From NCBI RefSeq assembly GCF_001570805.1, contig NZ_BCSJ01000003.1:372001-436000 (forward strand): a stretch of 64,000 nucleotides of DNA, read 5' to 3'. Below the pieces are notes generated by a model. The model was given only the letters and a program-made list of their open reading frames with translations, did no database searches and was not told the origin of the DNA. Positions 8,134-16,839 of this stretch are shown here, piece by piece. Positions within the stretch are counted from its first letter, which is position 1. Each line of letters starts with the position of its first letter. The position numbers and the translations under genes are program-made. Source of the DNA: Brevibacterium epidermidis NBRC 14811 (GTDB taxonomy: Bacteria > Actinomycetota > Actinomycetes > Actinomycetales > Brevibacteriaceae).

Positions 8134-9138
8134 ATGGAACCACTCGATACTCGCGGGCTCACCGCTCTCCGGGCCGTCGCCGAGACCGGATCCGTCGCCG
8201 CGGCCGCTGCTCAGCTGCAGTGGAGCCAGCCGACGGTCAATCATCATCTGCGCAATCTCGAGCGCGCTCTGGGTGCCACTCTGCTCGATCGCACTCCGCG
8301 CGGATCGCAGCCGACGACGGTGGGCCGCCTCGTTGTGACCCGTGCCGTGGAGATCCTCGGTCTGTGCCAGCGCCTCGGCGCCGAGGTGTCGCTGTGGCGG
8401 GAATCCCAAGCGGTGCCAGTGCGCATCGGGGCTGTGCCGACGGTCGGAGCCCGCGTCATCCCGCGTCTGCATGATCAGCTGCAGGCTCGGCCCAGGTGGC
8501 AGACCCGAGATGAGGCGGTTGCCGGTGACCGGACCGACGTACTCACGGCGGCCCTGGACGTGACGATGGACGAGCATGCGAAGCTCGTCTCCCGACTCGA
8601 ATCCGGGGACCTCGACCTCGCGTTGCTCGTGTCGACCGACCTCGACCGAACGTGGATTCCGGCGACGCTCAATGCCGCGCACCTGTATTCGGAGCGGCTG
8701 TTCCTGTGCGTTCCGAAGTCCATCGGTCCGATCAGCGTGGACGACCACGGGCGGCCGGACCTCACGGCTCTGGTCTCACAGACCTGGGCGTTCAGCATCG
8801 ACCCGGGTGATGCCATCGACGAGGTCGTCCGCTCGTTCTGTCTGTCTGCCGGCTTTGAACCCCGCGTGGGGATGCGGATGGATGACTATGCGGCCATCAA
8901 TCGGATGATCTCGGCCGGTTTGGCGGTGGCGATGATCCCCGAATCATCGCTGTCGACCGACCCGGACATCACCGTCATCCCGATGCCGCTCAGCGACTGC
9001 CGCCGTGACGTTCTGCTCGTCTCCCGGGCGGCACGGCCGCAGGTGCGCGTCCGCCACGATCCGATCGTCGATGCGCACAACTCCGCCATCGCCGAGGTGG
9101 TCGCCGACGTCCGCACGGTCACCCGGCAGTGGCGGTGA
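8134..9138 (+). CDS. LysR-family transcriptional regulator
   Basis: The 334-residue protein starts with a LysR winged helix: LRAVAETGSVAAAAAQLQWS then QPTVNHHLRNLERALGATLL, and RTPRGSQPTTVGRLV closing the wing. A two-lobed periplasmic-binding-type effector domain follows (VRIGAVPTVGARVIPRLH; DYAAINRMISAGLAVAMIPE). The ATG at 8134 has GGAGGAGATCA immediately upstream. It is divergent from the Orn/Lys/Arg decarboxylase gene, which is the likely target, with a basic amino acid or polyamine as likely effector (inference). Confidence 0.9.
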   Translation: MEPLDTRGLTALRAVAETGSVAAAAAQLQWSQPTVNHHLRNLERALGATLLDRTPRGSQPTTVGRLVVTRAVEILGLCQRLGAEVSLWRESQAVPVRIGAVPTVGARVIPRLHDQLQARPRWQTRDEAVAGDRTDVLTAALDVTMDEHAKLVSRLESGDLDLALLVSTDLDRTWIPATLNAAHLYSERLFLCVPKSIGPISVDDHGRPDLTALVSQTWAFSIDPGDAIDEVVRSFCLSAGFEPRVGMRMDDYAAINRMISAGLAVAMIPESSLSTDPDITVIPMPLSDCRRDVLLVSRAARPQVRVRHDPIVDAHNSAIAEVVADVRTVTRQWR

Positions 9139-9156
9139 CGCTCGGTCTCAGAGCTA

Positions 9157-9175
9157 GGTGAGTCGAGGTCTCACC
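9157..9175 (+). terminator. Terminator hairpin after the lysR gene
   Basis: GGTGAG and CTCACC pair around a 7-base loop, and GCGGTTTT follows. It lies between the convergent lysR and permease genes. Confidence 0.55.
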
Positions 9176-9204
9176 GCGGTTTTACAGGGGGTTGAGCCGC
9201 CTTC

Positions 9205-10590
9205 TCACAGCGCGAGGATGGCGGGCACGGTGAGCACGGCGACGTAGTAGCCCATGAACTGGACGCCGGCGTGCATGCCGATCATCCGGTTGAACAAACC
9301 GCCGACGAGGCCGACGGTGATCGTCACACCGAGTGCCAGCAGTCCGCCTTCGTAGAGGCAGATGACGCATATGAGGGCCGCGAATCCGGCGATGATCGCC
9401 TCGTGGGAGACCGATCGCATCACCCAGGTCGCCGCCCGGTGGGCGTTCGTCATGACGAAGGGGTAGGCGATGGCGACGGCGATGACCGCTGCGATCACGG
9501 AGAAGAGTGCGAACTGACCCGTCGTGAGCAGGTCGTGGAGATTGTTCGTCGTCCCCGCCTCCGCGTCGAGAGTATAGACCGGCGGAGCATTGAACAGGGG
9601 TGCCGCCGGACCGGCGGCCATCGGCGAAAGCGGCAGCCCGATGGCGATCAGTGGAATAAGAGTTTCGGCGATATAGGTCGATTCCGTTGTTCCATTCCTG
9701 ACAGTGATGACAGTCGTCAGTCGCTCATAGCCATTCTTGATTCGGCTGCCGACGACTTCGCCCATGAGCACGGCCATGGCCACGGGTGAGAACACGAAAG
9801 TTGCGCTGGTGATCGCTGCCGATCCGCTGGTGTAGGCGAGTTGTTTGCCGCTCAGAGCCTTGAACGGGTTAAGCAGTCTCCTGTCGCCTCTCGGTCGAAC
9901 ATCAGGCGCAAGGTTGAACGCCCGCTTGCCTTCCTGACGCATGGCCCGACGGCCGACAGGCGACATTGCGGAGAACAGGTCGAAGATGAGCGGACCGGTG
10001 GCGATTCCCAAGAAGAACGACGTCGTAAAGGTCGCTTCCTTCTGTTCCATAATGAAGGCCTGGAGTCCGACGATGAGCAGAACGAAGGGGATGAGCGCAG
10101 CAACGGCGGCTAGTTTTCCCTTTGAGGTATAGGCGACGAGGACGGCGGCAGCGATGAAGATCCACGGAGCGGCGGCACCGATCGCATCAGCGAATGGCGT
10201 GAGTACGAGAGCAAAGACAATCGACAGCGGAACTGCTATCGCAACCGATATGACACCACCAGAGATCGCCTTCTGCAAAGCGATGTGAGGGACGCCCAAA
10301 GAGCGCAGAAGCTGAGCTTCGCGCAACATGGGAACGGCGGTGGTATCCCCTGGTATGCCCAGAAGCGTAGTGGGCACAGCGTGGGAAATATGTTTGGAAA
10401 TGATCGCTGCAAGGAAGAATGCGATGACGCCCGAGGGCGGAACGCCAATAAGGATCACCAAGAGCGCAAGCGGTGCAACGATGGCTGTTTCGTCTGTGCC
10501 GGAGATCAGGCCGATCCCTGTGAAGAGCACTCCGGCAAGGACCGCCATTCCAATTGCCCACAGGACGGGTTCGATGAGTTCTGCGCTCAC
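9205..10590 (-). CDS. TctA-like permease, putative mevalonate transporter
   Basis: The 461-residue polytopic protein belongs to the large-subunit family of tripartite tricarboxylate transporters. It shows the family loop TTLLGIPGDTTAVPML near residue 78 and a second-half repeat with ETLIPLIAIGLPLSPMAAG. It starts with GTG at 10588-10590, overlapping the stop of the upstream small membrane protein as GTGA. It is the last gene of an operon with class II HMG-CoA reductase and HMG-CoA lyase, so uptake of mevalonate is the best inference. No TctC-type binding protein is encoded nearby, which is unusual for this family. Confidence 0.82.
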   Translation of the reverse strand: MSAELIEPVLWAIGMAVLAGVLFTGIGLISGTDETAIVAPLALLVILIGVPPSGVIAFFLAAIISKHISHAVPTTLLGIPGDTTAVPMLREAQLLRSLGVPHIALQKAISGGVISVAIAVPLSIVFALVLTPFADAIGAAAPWIFIAAAVLVAYTSKGKLAAVAALIPFVLLIVGLQAFIMEQKEATFTTSFFLGIATGPLIFDLFSAMSPVGRRAMRQEGKRAFNLAPDVRPRGDRRLLNPFKALSGKQLAYTSGSAAITSATFVFSPVAMAVLMGEVVGSRIKNGYERLTTVITVRNGTTESTYIAETLIPLIAIGLPLSPMAAGPAAPLFNAPPVYTLDAEAGTTNNLHDLLTTGQFALFSVIAAVIAVAIAYPFVMTNAHRAATWVMRSVSHEAIIAGFAALICVICLYEGGLLALGVTITVGLVGGLFNRMIGMHAGVQFMGYYVAVLTVPAILAL

Positions 10591-11009
10591 TTCTCCCCGC
10601 CCTTCTCCTGGGCGCGAGCCTCATGATTCTCGACAAGCGCGTCGAAGAGGCCGAGGGCCCGGACCTCTTCTTGGACCGCAGGACGCAGTTCGCGGGGGTC
10701 GCCCAGGTCCCCGTATTCCTCGACGATTTCGTCGAGGATCTCCTGGCGATTTCGAGTGTCAGAATCGGATGTAGTGATGACTCGCTTGGGCTTGAACAGC
10801 ACTCCTGTGATGACCGCGCCGATGATGCAACCGACGATTCCGATGAGGAGTGCATAGGAATGGCCCAGAGTCTCGTCGCCTCGGGAAGCAAAGTACTGAT
10901 CTGAGATCAGGTAGGCCGGGACAGCGATCCCGACTCCGATGGCTATTCCTCCGATGAGATGTTTGGGGTCGACGGTGTCATTCCACACCTCGAGCAATTG
11001 CGGCATCAT
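10587..11009 (-). CDS. Small membrane protein, probable small subunit of the TctA-like transporter
   Basis: The 140-residue protein has two predicted helices (LIGGIAIGVGIAVPAYLIS; SYALLIGIVGCIIGAVITGVL) and a charged C-terminal tail of about 65 residues ending in AQEKGGEK. Canonical TctB proteins have four helices, so this is not a clear TctB, but position and coupling (GTGA overlap with the permease) point to a partner subunit. The start is one of two adjacent ATG codons at 11004-11009, with AAGGCAGG upstream. I do not recognise a named family. Confidence 0.7.
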   Translation of the reverse strand: MMPQLLEVWNDTVDPKHLIGGIAIGVGIAVPAYLISDQYFASRGDETLGHSYALLIGIVGCIIGAVITGVLFKPKRVITTSDSDTRNRQEILDEIVEEYGDLGDPRELRPAVQEEVRALGLFDALVENHEARAQEKGGEK

Positions 11010-11057
11010 TGCCTGCCTTCTGTCGGCCGACGGCTGTCGGGAACGTGAATGATGGAA

Positions 11058-11993
11058 CTACCGGCCGAGGACGGCCGAGGACGTTTCGGATGGAAGCGGG
11101 ATGTCGAGCTGCTCGCCCAGCCACTGGCTGGCCGTCGCCACGGCTTCGAGGTCGACGCCGGTCGAGATGCCCAGGCCCTGGAGCATCCAGAGGAGGTCCT
11201 CAGTGGCCAGATTTCCGGAGGCGGTGCGAGCGAAGGGGCAGCCACCGATCCCTCCCGCCGATGCGTCGAACTGACTGACACCTGCTTGGAGCGCGGAATA
11301 GACATTCGCAAGCGCCTGGCCATAGGTGTTGTGGGTGTGCAGGGCGATCCGATCGATCGGAATCCCGGCGCCGACCAGGCTATCAAGAACCGCGGTCACA
11401 TGACCGGGCGTTGCGGTCCCGATGGTATCGCCGAGTGAGATCGTCAGGCAGCCGGCATCGACGAGGCGGCGCGCAGCCGCCGCGACGTGCTCAGGGTCGA
11501 CCGCGCCCTCCCAGGGATCCCCGAAGACCATGGACAGATAGCCGCGCACCCGCATGCCCGCCGCAGTCGCTGCGCGTGCCACTTCGAGGCTGCGTTCGGT
11601 GGTGTGCTGAAGTGGACCGCCGAGGTTGGCCTGCGAGAACGATTCGGTGACGCTGATGAAGACCGAGGCATCTTTCGCTCCCGCCGCGACGGCATCATCG
11701 AGACCCCGACTGTTCGGGACGAGGACGGGGAACGCGATATCGGAGTCCAGATCGAGCCCTGCGAGCACCGATCGGGTGTCGGCCATCTGCGGAACAGCCT
11801 GCGGAGAGACGAAGCTTCCGGCTTCGATGGTCTTCAGGCCGGCTTCGGAGAGCCGCCGGATCAGTTCGAGCCGGGTTGAGACAGGAAGTGTGCGTGCTTG
11901 CGACTGCAGACCATCTCGAGCGCTGACTTCGCAGACGCTGACCTCGGTCGGCAGGTTCGACGGCACGAACTGCTGTGGGAGCTGTGCCGTCAT
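11058..11993 (-). CDS. mvaB: Hydroxymethylglutaryl-CoA lyase
   Basis: The 311-residue protein has the DRE-TIM metallolyase signatures of HMG-CoA lyase: SARDGLQ (Arg26, Asp27), the metal-binding HTHNTYGQ and the active-site loop GGIGGCPFA with its catalytic cysteine. It cleaves HMG-CoA to acetoacetate and acetyl-CoA in the cytoplasm. Its ATG overlaps the stop of the HMG-CoA reductase gene as ATGA, so both steps are made together. Leucine degradation also uses this enzyme, but the coupled reductase places it in mevalonate degradation here. Confidence 0.93.
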   Translation of the reverse strand: MTAQLPQQFVPSNLPTEVSVCEVSARDGLQSQARTLPVSTRLELIRRLSEAGLKTIEAGSFVSPQAVPQMADTRSVLAGLDLDSDIAFPVLVPNSRGLDDAVAAGAKDASVFISVTESFSQANLGGPLQHTTERSLEVARAATAAGMRVRGYLSMVFGDPWEGAVDPEHVAAAARRLVDAGCLTISLGDTIGTATPGHVTAVLDSLVGAGIPIDRIALHTHNTYGQALANVYSALQAGVSQFDASAGGIGGCPFARTASGNLATEDLLWMLQGLGISTGVDLEAVATASQWLGEQLDIPLPSETSSAVLGR

Positions 11994-13264
11994 CGCGATG
12001 CACCGGAGCGGAGTTCGTCGAGGATGGACTGGACCCTGTCGAACCGGAATGCCTTCTCTTCGATGAGGCGGTCCACGATGATCGCGGTCTCCTCGGCGTT
12101 CGCTCCGGCAGAGGCAGCGAGGTTCTTCGCATGCAGAGACATGTGTCCGCGCTGCACACCCTCGGTGGCGAGAACTCGCAGTGCCGCGAGGTTCTGCGCC
12201 AAGCCGGCGGCGACGATCATCTCGGCGAGATCCTGTGCGGTCGCCACCTCGGCGATCTGCAGAGCAGTGCGCGCGGCGGGATGGACCTTGGTGGCGCCCC
12301 CGACGAGGCCGACGGGCATGGGCATCTCGAGGGTGCCGATCAGGTCGCCGTCGGCATTCCTCTCGAACGTCGAGAGAGAAGAGTATCGGCCGTCGACGAG
12401 CGCATGGGAATGCGCTCCGGCCTCGACCGCACGAGTGTCGTTGCCCGTTGCGAGGACGACCGCGGAGATGCCGTTCATGATGCCTTTGTTGTGAGTGGCC
12501 GCTCGATAGGGGTCGGCTGCGGCGAGTTCGTAGGCATGGAGGATGTTGTCGATGACCTCATTCCCGCCGAGCAGATCCCTGTCGAAGACTGCCCGTGCCC
12601 GAGACAGTCGACGGTCCGCCTTGTTGGTGAGGATGCGCAGGAGTGCGTCGCCTCCGGCGATGGCTGCCACGGCTCCGGAGACCGCCTCAGCCATCGTGTT
12701 GACCGCATTCGCCCCCATCGCGTCTCGGACATCGACGAGGAGGTGGACGAGAACGTACGTGGTCGTCCGCGCTTCGACGAGACGGACCTCGAGGCCCTTG
12801 ACTCCGCCGCCGACCTCGACGAGCTTGGGGTCCTGCGCATTGGCCAGGTCGATGATCTCGGCTTGCCGTTCGAGGACACGTATCCGAGCGGCCTGCGGAT
12901 CCGCCACGTTGATGAGCTGAATCTGTGCCTGCATGATGGGCTCGGTCGAACTTGTGAAGAAGCCGCCGTGCGGACGTGCCATGCGTGCTGCGTTGCTGGC
13001 GGCGGCGATGACGGAGGCCTCTTCGGTCGCCATGGGAACGAGGACGTCGGTGCCGTTGATCGTGAAGTTGGTGGCTGCGCCGAGAGGAAGCGAGAACACT
13101 CCGAAGATGTTCTCGCTGAGGTTCGCGGCATCTTCGGGGCCGAAGGCATCCGCATCGATCTGGCTGAACAGGTCGGCGTCGAGACCGGTCGAAGCCGCGA
13201 CGGCTTCCCTGCGGTCATCGACCGACATGTTTCTGAAGTCGGCAATTCGGCTGTTCTCTGCCAT
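11990..13264 (-). CDS. mvaA: Class II (degradative) HMG-CoA reductase
   Basis: The 424-residue soluble protein matches the class II reductases of mevalonate-degrading bacteria. Catalytic landmarks are present: ENIFGVFSLPLG at 51-62, MATEEASVIAAASN (Glu81/82), DAMGAN at 181-186, THNKGIMNG with Lys260, Asp276 in ATGNDTRA, and the general-acid histidine in SLHAKN (His378). In this class the enzyme normally oxidises mevalonate with CoA to HMG-CoA. The ATG at 13262-13264 follows GGAGA. It heads the operon reductase, lyase, small membrane protein, permease, directly downstream of a PucR-type regulator gene. A biosynthetic role is less likely because the lyase is translationally coupled. Confidence 0.92.
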   Translation of the reverse strand: MAENSRIADFRNMSVDDRREAVAASTGLDADLFSQIDADAFGPEDAANLSENIFGVFSLPLGAATNFTINGTDVLVPMATEEASVIAAASNAARMARPHGGFFTSSTEPIMQAQIQLINVADPQAARIRVLERQAEIIDLANAQDPKLVEVGGGVKGLEVRLVEARTTTYVLVHLLVDVRDAMGANAVNTMAEAVSGAVAAIAGGDALLRILTNKADRRLSRARAVFDRDLLGGNEVIDNILHAYELAAADPYRAATHNKGIMNGISAVVLATGNDTRAVEAGAHSHALVDGRYSSLSTFERNADGDLIGTLEMPMPVGLVGGATKVHPAARTALQIAEVATAQDLAEMIVAAGLAQNLAALRVLATEGVQRGHMSLHAKNLAASAGANAEETAIIVDRLIEEKAFRFDRVQSILDELRSGASR

Positions 13265-13363
13265 CGTAAGTCTCCAGTCAGGTCGTCTTCGGCCGGCATC
13301 GGCCGTCAGTCGGAGTTCCTCCGCAGAGATCAGTCAACCAAGGCATCCACGAACTTGCCATGT

Positions 13364-13408
13364 CTCTTTCGGACATGAAATCTTCTCAGCTATAGCTCTT
13401 CCGGACAT
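13364..13408 (-). promoter_or_regulatory. Direct repeats upstream of the mevalonate operon
   Basis: Read on the minus strand, ATGTCCGRAAGAG occurs twice (13396-13408 and 13364-13376), 32 bases apart, about three helical turns. The nearer copy is also half of a dyad (CATGTC...GACATG). They lie between the PucR-type regulator gene and the HMG-CoA reductase gene and are the best candidates for its activator sites. Confidence 0.55.
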
Positions 13409-13420
13409 AGCGACAGCGAT

Positions 13421-15319
13421 CTAGAGGAACGACTTCAGCTTGTCCAGACGGAGAGCGACCTGAAGGCGGAATGCCCGCTCCGGTGCCCTCCACCCCTGAC
13501 CGAGTACGAGATCGGCTCTCTCCAGGCGTTGCTTGACGGTGTTGACATGCACCGACATTCGGGTCGCGGTGCTGCGGATGTTCATGCCGGATTCGAAGTA
13601 CTCCCGCAGCGTCGAGAGCAGCTCGGCTGAATGGGTTCGGTCCCATCGGCGCAGCGGCCCGAGCATCCGTTCCATGAATCTCTCCACCTGCTCCGGCGCG
13701 GTGCCGAACATTGCGGTATAGGGTGCGAACTCCTCGGTGGGAAAGATTCCTTCGCTGATGCCGAGGGAATTGAGAATGCGGATGCATGACCACATTTCGT
13801 CCTCGGCGGTGCGCAGCTGCTTCCGGTCGTAATCGGTGTCGGAGATGATCACCAACGAACTGTCGAGGGCGCCCGACTCCTCGAACAGGGTGTCCAGGGT
13901 GGGCCTGTCGCGGAACACGGCGCTGGGAAGGAGCACCGTGATCCCGGGGGATCGCTGCGTCATGAGAATGCGCGGCTCGATGCGGACCAGGTGGGCGCCG
14001 AGGCGGTCATCGTTATCGCTGTCGCCCTGAATCGTCATCAGTCTCCAGGGTCCGGAGAGGCTGAAGCTGCCGATTCGGGAACGGGCCTCGAGCTCACTGA
14101 GATCACGAGTGCCGGCAATGATGTCGACTGCGAGTTCTCCACGGACTCGGTTCTCGGCATCGGCCCGGGCTTGTTCGTTCATTCGGATGAGCGCGAGCGT
14201 CTGCGCCGCCTGAGCGACGATGTTCGCGTCACCGTCCGCCGGTTCGTCGGTGAAGCGGACGAACAGTCCGCTGTGCTGTCGGCGGTGGGAAGCCACCGAG
14301 GCGACATACAGGTGCTGTCCTCCATCGACCTGTGCGCTTCGGCCCGTCGCCCGGCTGTGACTCAGCGCCGCGTGGACGTCAGCATTGTCCACCGCGATGC
14401 CGTCGAAGAATTCCTCGTCGGCGGGGAAGTTCGGAGAGCCGAGGCGTCCACTGTCGACGACGATCACGTCGGCCTGGAGCAATTTGGAGATGGCGTCGAG
14501 AACTGCGGGGACTCCTTGTCCCTGCAGGACGAGCTGCGTCAGCTGCTCCTCGACCTCGACGAGCCGTTGGAGGGTGCAGGCCTGCGCGGCTGCCGTCTCC
14601 TCGGCTTCCGCGGAGGCTTGGGCCGCCTCTGCGAGGTCTCCCATCAGCTGCGCCGTCTTCAGCACCACGGAAGCGTGGTCTGCGAGAGCTGACAGCAGGG
14701 TGATCTCGTCGGTGGTGAAGTCATGTGGATAGCGGTTGGCCGCGAAGAGTGCGCCGAGGACTTCGCCGTCGACGACCATCGGCACTCCGAGGAGTGATTC
14801 CATGCGCTCGGCCTTCACCGCGGAGTCGACGCGTCTTTCGTGAGGCAGTCGGGTCAGATCGTAGTTCGACGTCCACTGTGCGGCGCGATCACGCACGACC
14901 TGTCCGGCCAGTCCGACGCCGGGAGGCACTCGCAGTTCTTTGAGATTCGCCGAGATCGCTCCGCGACTTGCCTGAACACGTAGGTCGTCGGTCTCTGGAT
15001 AGTACTGGGAGAGGTAGGCGATATCGCATCCGATGAGTGTTTGGGCACGGTCGACGAGCTTCTGCAGCAGCTTCTCGGTGTCTCGCACACGGATGAGCTC
15101 CGAGGCGCTTTCGAGCAGGGCCGAACGCTCTCGATCCTTCTGCTTCCACCGGGTCATGGTCGAAGAGAGATCGGAGAAGGAGTCGATGAGGTCGGGGTGG
15201 TGCTCGAGACCGCGGGCCAGCGCCGTGCGGTCGAGATCGACTCCGCGAGAGAGAGCTCGGACGATCTCGGCCACGGCGGCCGCGGACACGGTCCCCGATT
15301 CATCTTCGATCTCAGTCAT
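13421..15319 (-). CDS. GAF-domain PucR-type transcriptional regulator
   Basis: The 632-residue protein has a short N-terminal helical part, a GAF domain at about 75-225 (LIGCDIAYLSQYYPETDDL, VPMVVDGEVLGALFAANRY), an alanine-rich coiled-coil stretch near 230-265, a central region I cannot assign, and a C-terminal PucR/CdaR helix-turn-helix (TLREYFESGMNIRSTATRMS, VHVNTVKQRLERADLVLG). Such proteins activate adjacent catabolic operons on sensing a small molecule. The gene lies directly upstream of, and on the same strand as, the mevalonate operon, so mevalonate or an HMG-CoA-related compound is the likely signal (inference). Confidence 0.85.
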   Translation of the reverse strand: MTEIEDESGTVSAAAVAEIVRALSRGVDLDRTALARGLEHHPDLIDSFSDLSSTMTRWKQKDRERSALLESASELIRVRDTEKLLQKLVDRAQTLIGCDIAYLSQYYPETDDLRVQASRGAISANLKELRVPPGVGLAGQVVRDRAAQWTSNYDLTRLPHERRVDSAVKAERMESLLGVPMVVDGEVLGALFAANRYPHDFTTDEITLLSALADHASVVLKTAQLMGDLAEAAQASAEAEETAAAQACTLQRLVEVEEQLTQLVLQGQGVPAVLDAISKLLQADVIVVDSGRLGSPNFPADEEFFDGIAVDNADVHAALSHSRATGRSAQVDGGQHLYVASVASHRRQHSGLFVRFTDEPADGDANIVAQAAQTLALIRMNEQARADAENRVRGELAVDIIAGTRDLSELEARSRIGSFSLSGPWRLMTIQGDSDNDDRLGAHLVRIEPRILMTQRSPGITVLLPSAVFRDRPTLDTLFEESGALDSSLVIISDTDYDRKQLRTAEDEMWSCIRILNSLGISEGIFPTEEFAPYTAMFGTAPEQVERFMERMLGPLRRWDRTHSAELLSTLREYFESGMNIRSTATRMSVHVNTVKQRLERADLVLGQGWRAPERAFRLQVALRLDKLKSFL

Positions 15320-15397
15320 GAGACCAGTGTCGCAGGGCTCCGTCTTCTCCGCTGCACCCGATGGCGGACGGGCGCAGCACCTGAGCGGTCGTCGCCG

Positions 15398-16699
15398 TCA
15401 GCCGGCTGCTACGGATCCGGCGTGTGCGGGTTCGCGCACGATGGGCAGCTCACACGTCGTCGGAGCGACCTGCCGGTAACCGGAGAGGAACGTGTCGAGA
15501 CGTTCGATCGCCTCGGAGAGCACCTCGACCGACGGCAGGGTGACGAGTCGGAAATGATCGGGCTTGGGCCAGTTGAAGGCCGTGCCGTGGGAGACGAGGA
15601 TCTTCTGTTCGCGCAGCAGGTCGAGGGCGAACTGCTCGTCATCGGTGATGCCGAACTTCTCGACATCGAGCTTCGCGAACATGTACAGGGCGCCGTCGGC
15701 GCGGTGGGCCGAGACCCCGTCGATCGAGTTCAGCCCCTCGTAGGCGACCTGCATCTGGTGGCCGAGGCGGCCCGTCGGCAGGATGAGGTCGTCGATCGAC
15801 TGCTTTCCGCCCAGGGCCGCCTGGATAGCGTGCTGGGCCGGAACATTCGAGCACATGCGCATATTCGCAAGCAGTTTGATGCCCTCGAGGTAGCTGTGCG
15901 CTTCGTCCAGCGGCCCGGTGATCGCCAGCCAACCGGAACGATAGCCGGCGACCCGGTAGGCCTTCGACAAACCCGAGAAGGTCAGGCACAGAACGTCGTC
16001 GCCGGTGAGCGTGGCCATATTGACCAGTTCGACGCCGTTGTAGGTGATCTTCTCGTAGATCTCGTCGGAGAAGACGATGAGGCCGTGGCGGCGGGCGATG
16101 TCGGCGATCTTCTGCAGCGTCTCCTTCGAGTACACCGCTCCGGTCGGGTTGTTCGGGTTGATGACGACGATTCCGCGGGTACGTTCGGTGATCCGGGACT
16201 CGAGGTCGTCCAAATCCGGCTGCCACGCATCTTCTTCCGCGCAGCGGTAGTGGACGGGGGTGCCGCCGGACAGCGCCACCGAGGCGGTCCACAGCGGGTA
16301 GTCCGGTCCGGGCACGAGGATCTCGTCCTCCGGGTTGCACAGGGCCTGCAGACTGAGCGTGATGAGCTCGCTGACCCCGTTGCCGAGGAAGACCTCATCG
16401 GTGCCGAGATTGTGGATGCCGCGGGTCTCGTAGTACTGGACGACGGCGCGGCGGGCGGAGAGGATTCCCCGCGAGTCGGAATAGCCCTGCGTCACGGGCA
16501 GGTTCGCGGCGATGTCCTGGACGATCGCCTCGGGGGCTTCGAATCCGAAGGGGGCAGGGTTGCCGATGTTGAGCTTGAGGATCGTGTGCCCGGCGGCTTC
16601 CATCGCCTGGGCCTCTTCGAGGACGGGTCCCCGAATGTCATAGAGGACATTGGCCAACTTCGACGACTGCCTGAACATGTGAACCGAAAAACCTTTCAT
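15398..16699 (-). CDS. alaT: Alanine/glutamate aminotransferase, AlaT type
   Basis: The 433-residue fold-I aminotransferase has the AlaT-style N-terminus SSKLANVLYDIRGPVLEEA, INPNNPTGAVYSKE, FSDEIYEKI and the PLP lysine motif FSGLSKAYRVAGYRSGW. It would interconvert pyruvate plus glutamate and alanine plus 2-oxoglutarate. The ATG at 16697-16699 lacks a ribosome site; the second ATG at 16676-16678 is equally possible and begins exactly where the conserved family sequence starts. A short C-terminal extension after the family end (VAPTTCELPIVREPA...) is unremarkable. It is divergent from a TetR gene. Confidence 0.88.
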   Translation of the reverse strand: MKGFSVHMFRQSSKLANVLYDIRGPVLEEAQAMEAAGHTILKLNIGNPAPFGFEAPEAIVQDIAANLPVTQGYSDSRGILSARRAVVQYYETRGIHNLGTDEVFLGNGVSELITLSLQALCNPEDEILVPGPDYPLWTASVALSGGTPVHYRCAEEDAWQPDLDDLESRITERTRGIVVINPNNPTGAVYSKETLQKIADIARRHGLIVFSDEIYEKITYNGVELVNMATLTGDDVLCLTFSGLSKAYRVAGYRSGWLAITGPLDEAHSYLEGIKLLANMRMCSNVPAQHAIQAALGGKQSIDDLILPTGRLGHQMQVAYEGLNSIDGVSAHRADGALYMFAKLDVEKFGITDDEQFALDLLREQKILVSHGTAFNWPKPDHFRLVTLPSVEVLSEAIERLDTFLSGYRQVAPTTCELPIVREPAHAGSVAAG

Positions 16700-16767
16700 A
16701 CGACTGCTGCTACATCCACGCTAGGACCCCCGCAGAGGTGGTTCTGACCAAACAGAGGCCCGTTTCC

Positions 16768-16811
16768 CAGACCTTTGCTCGGTTCGGAGGACCGTTGTGC
16801 AGACCTTTTGC
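16768..16811. promoter_or_regulatory. Repeated CAGACCTTT(T)GC motif upstream of tetR
   Basis: CAGACCTTTGC (16768-16778) and CAGACCTTTTGC (16800-16811) are direct repeats 32 bases apart in the alaT/tetR divergent region. A CGGTTC...GGACCG dyad lies between them at about 16780-16794. Either could be an operator for the TetR protein. Confidence 0.4.
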
Positions 16812-16839
16812 AACTGGGCCACACGATACTCTGGGGAGC

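Noticed and set aside
15041-16747. 568-codon plus-strand frame opposite alaT
   Set aside because: Composition is shadow-like (Asp, Gly, Val, Arg runs), no motifs, and alaT on the other strand has all catalytic residues.
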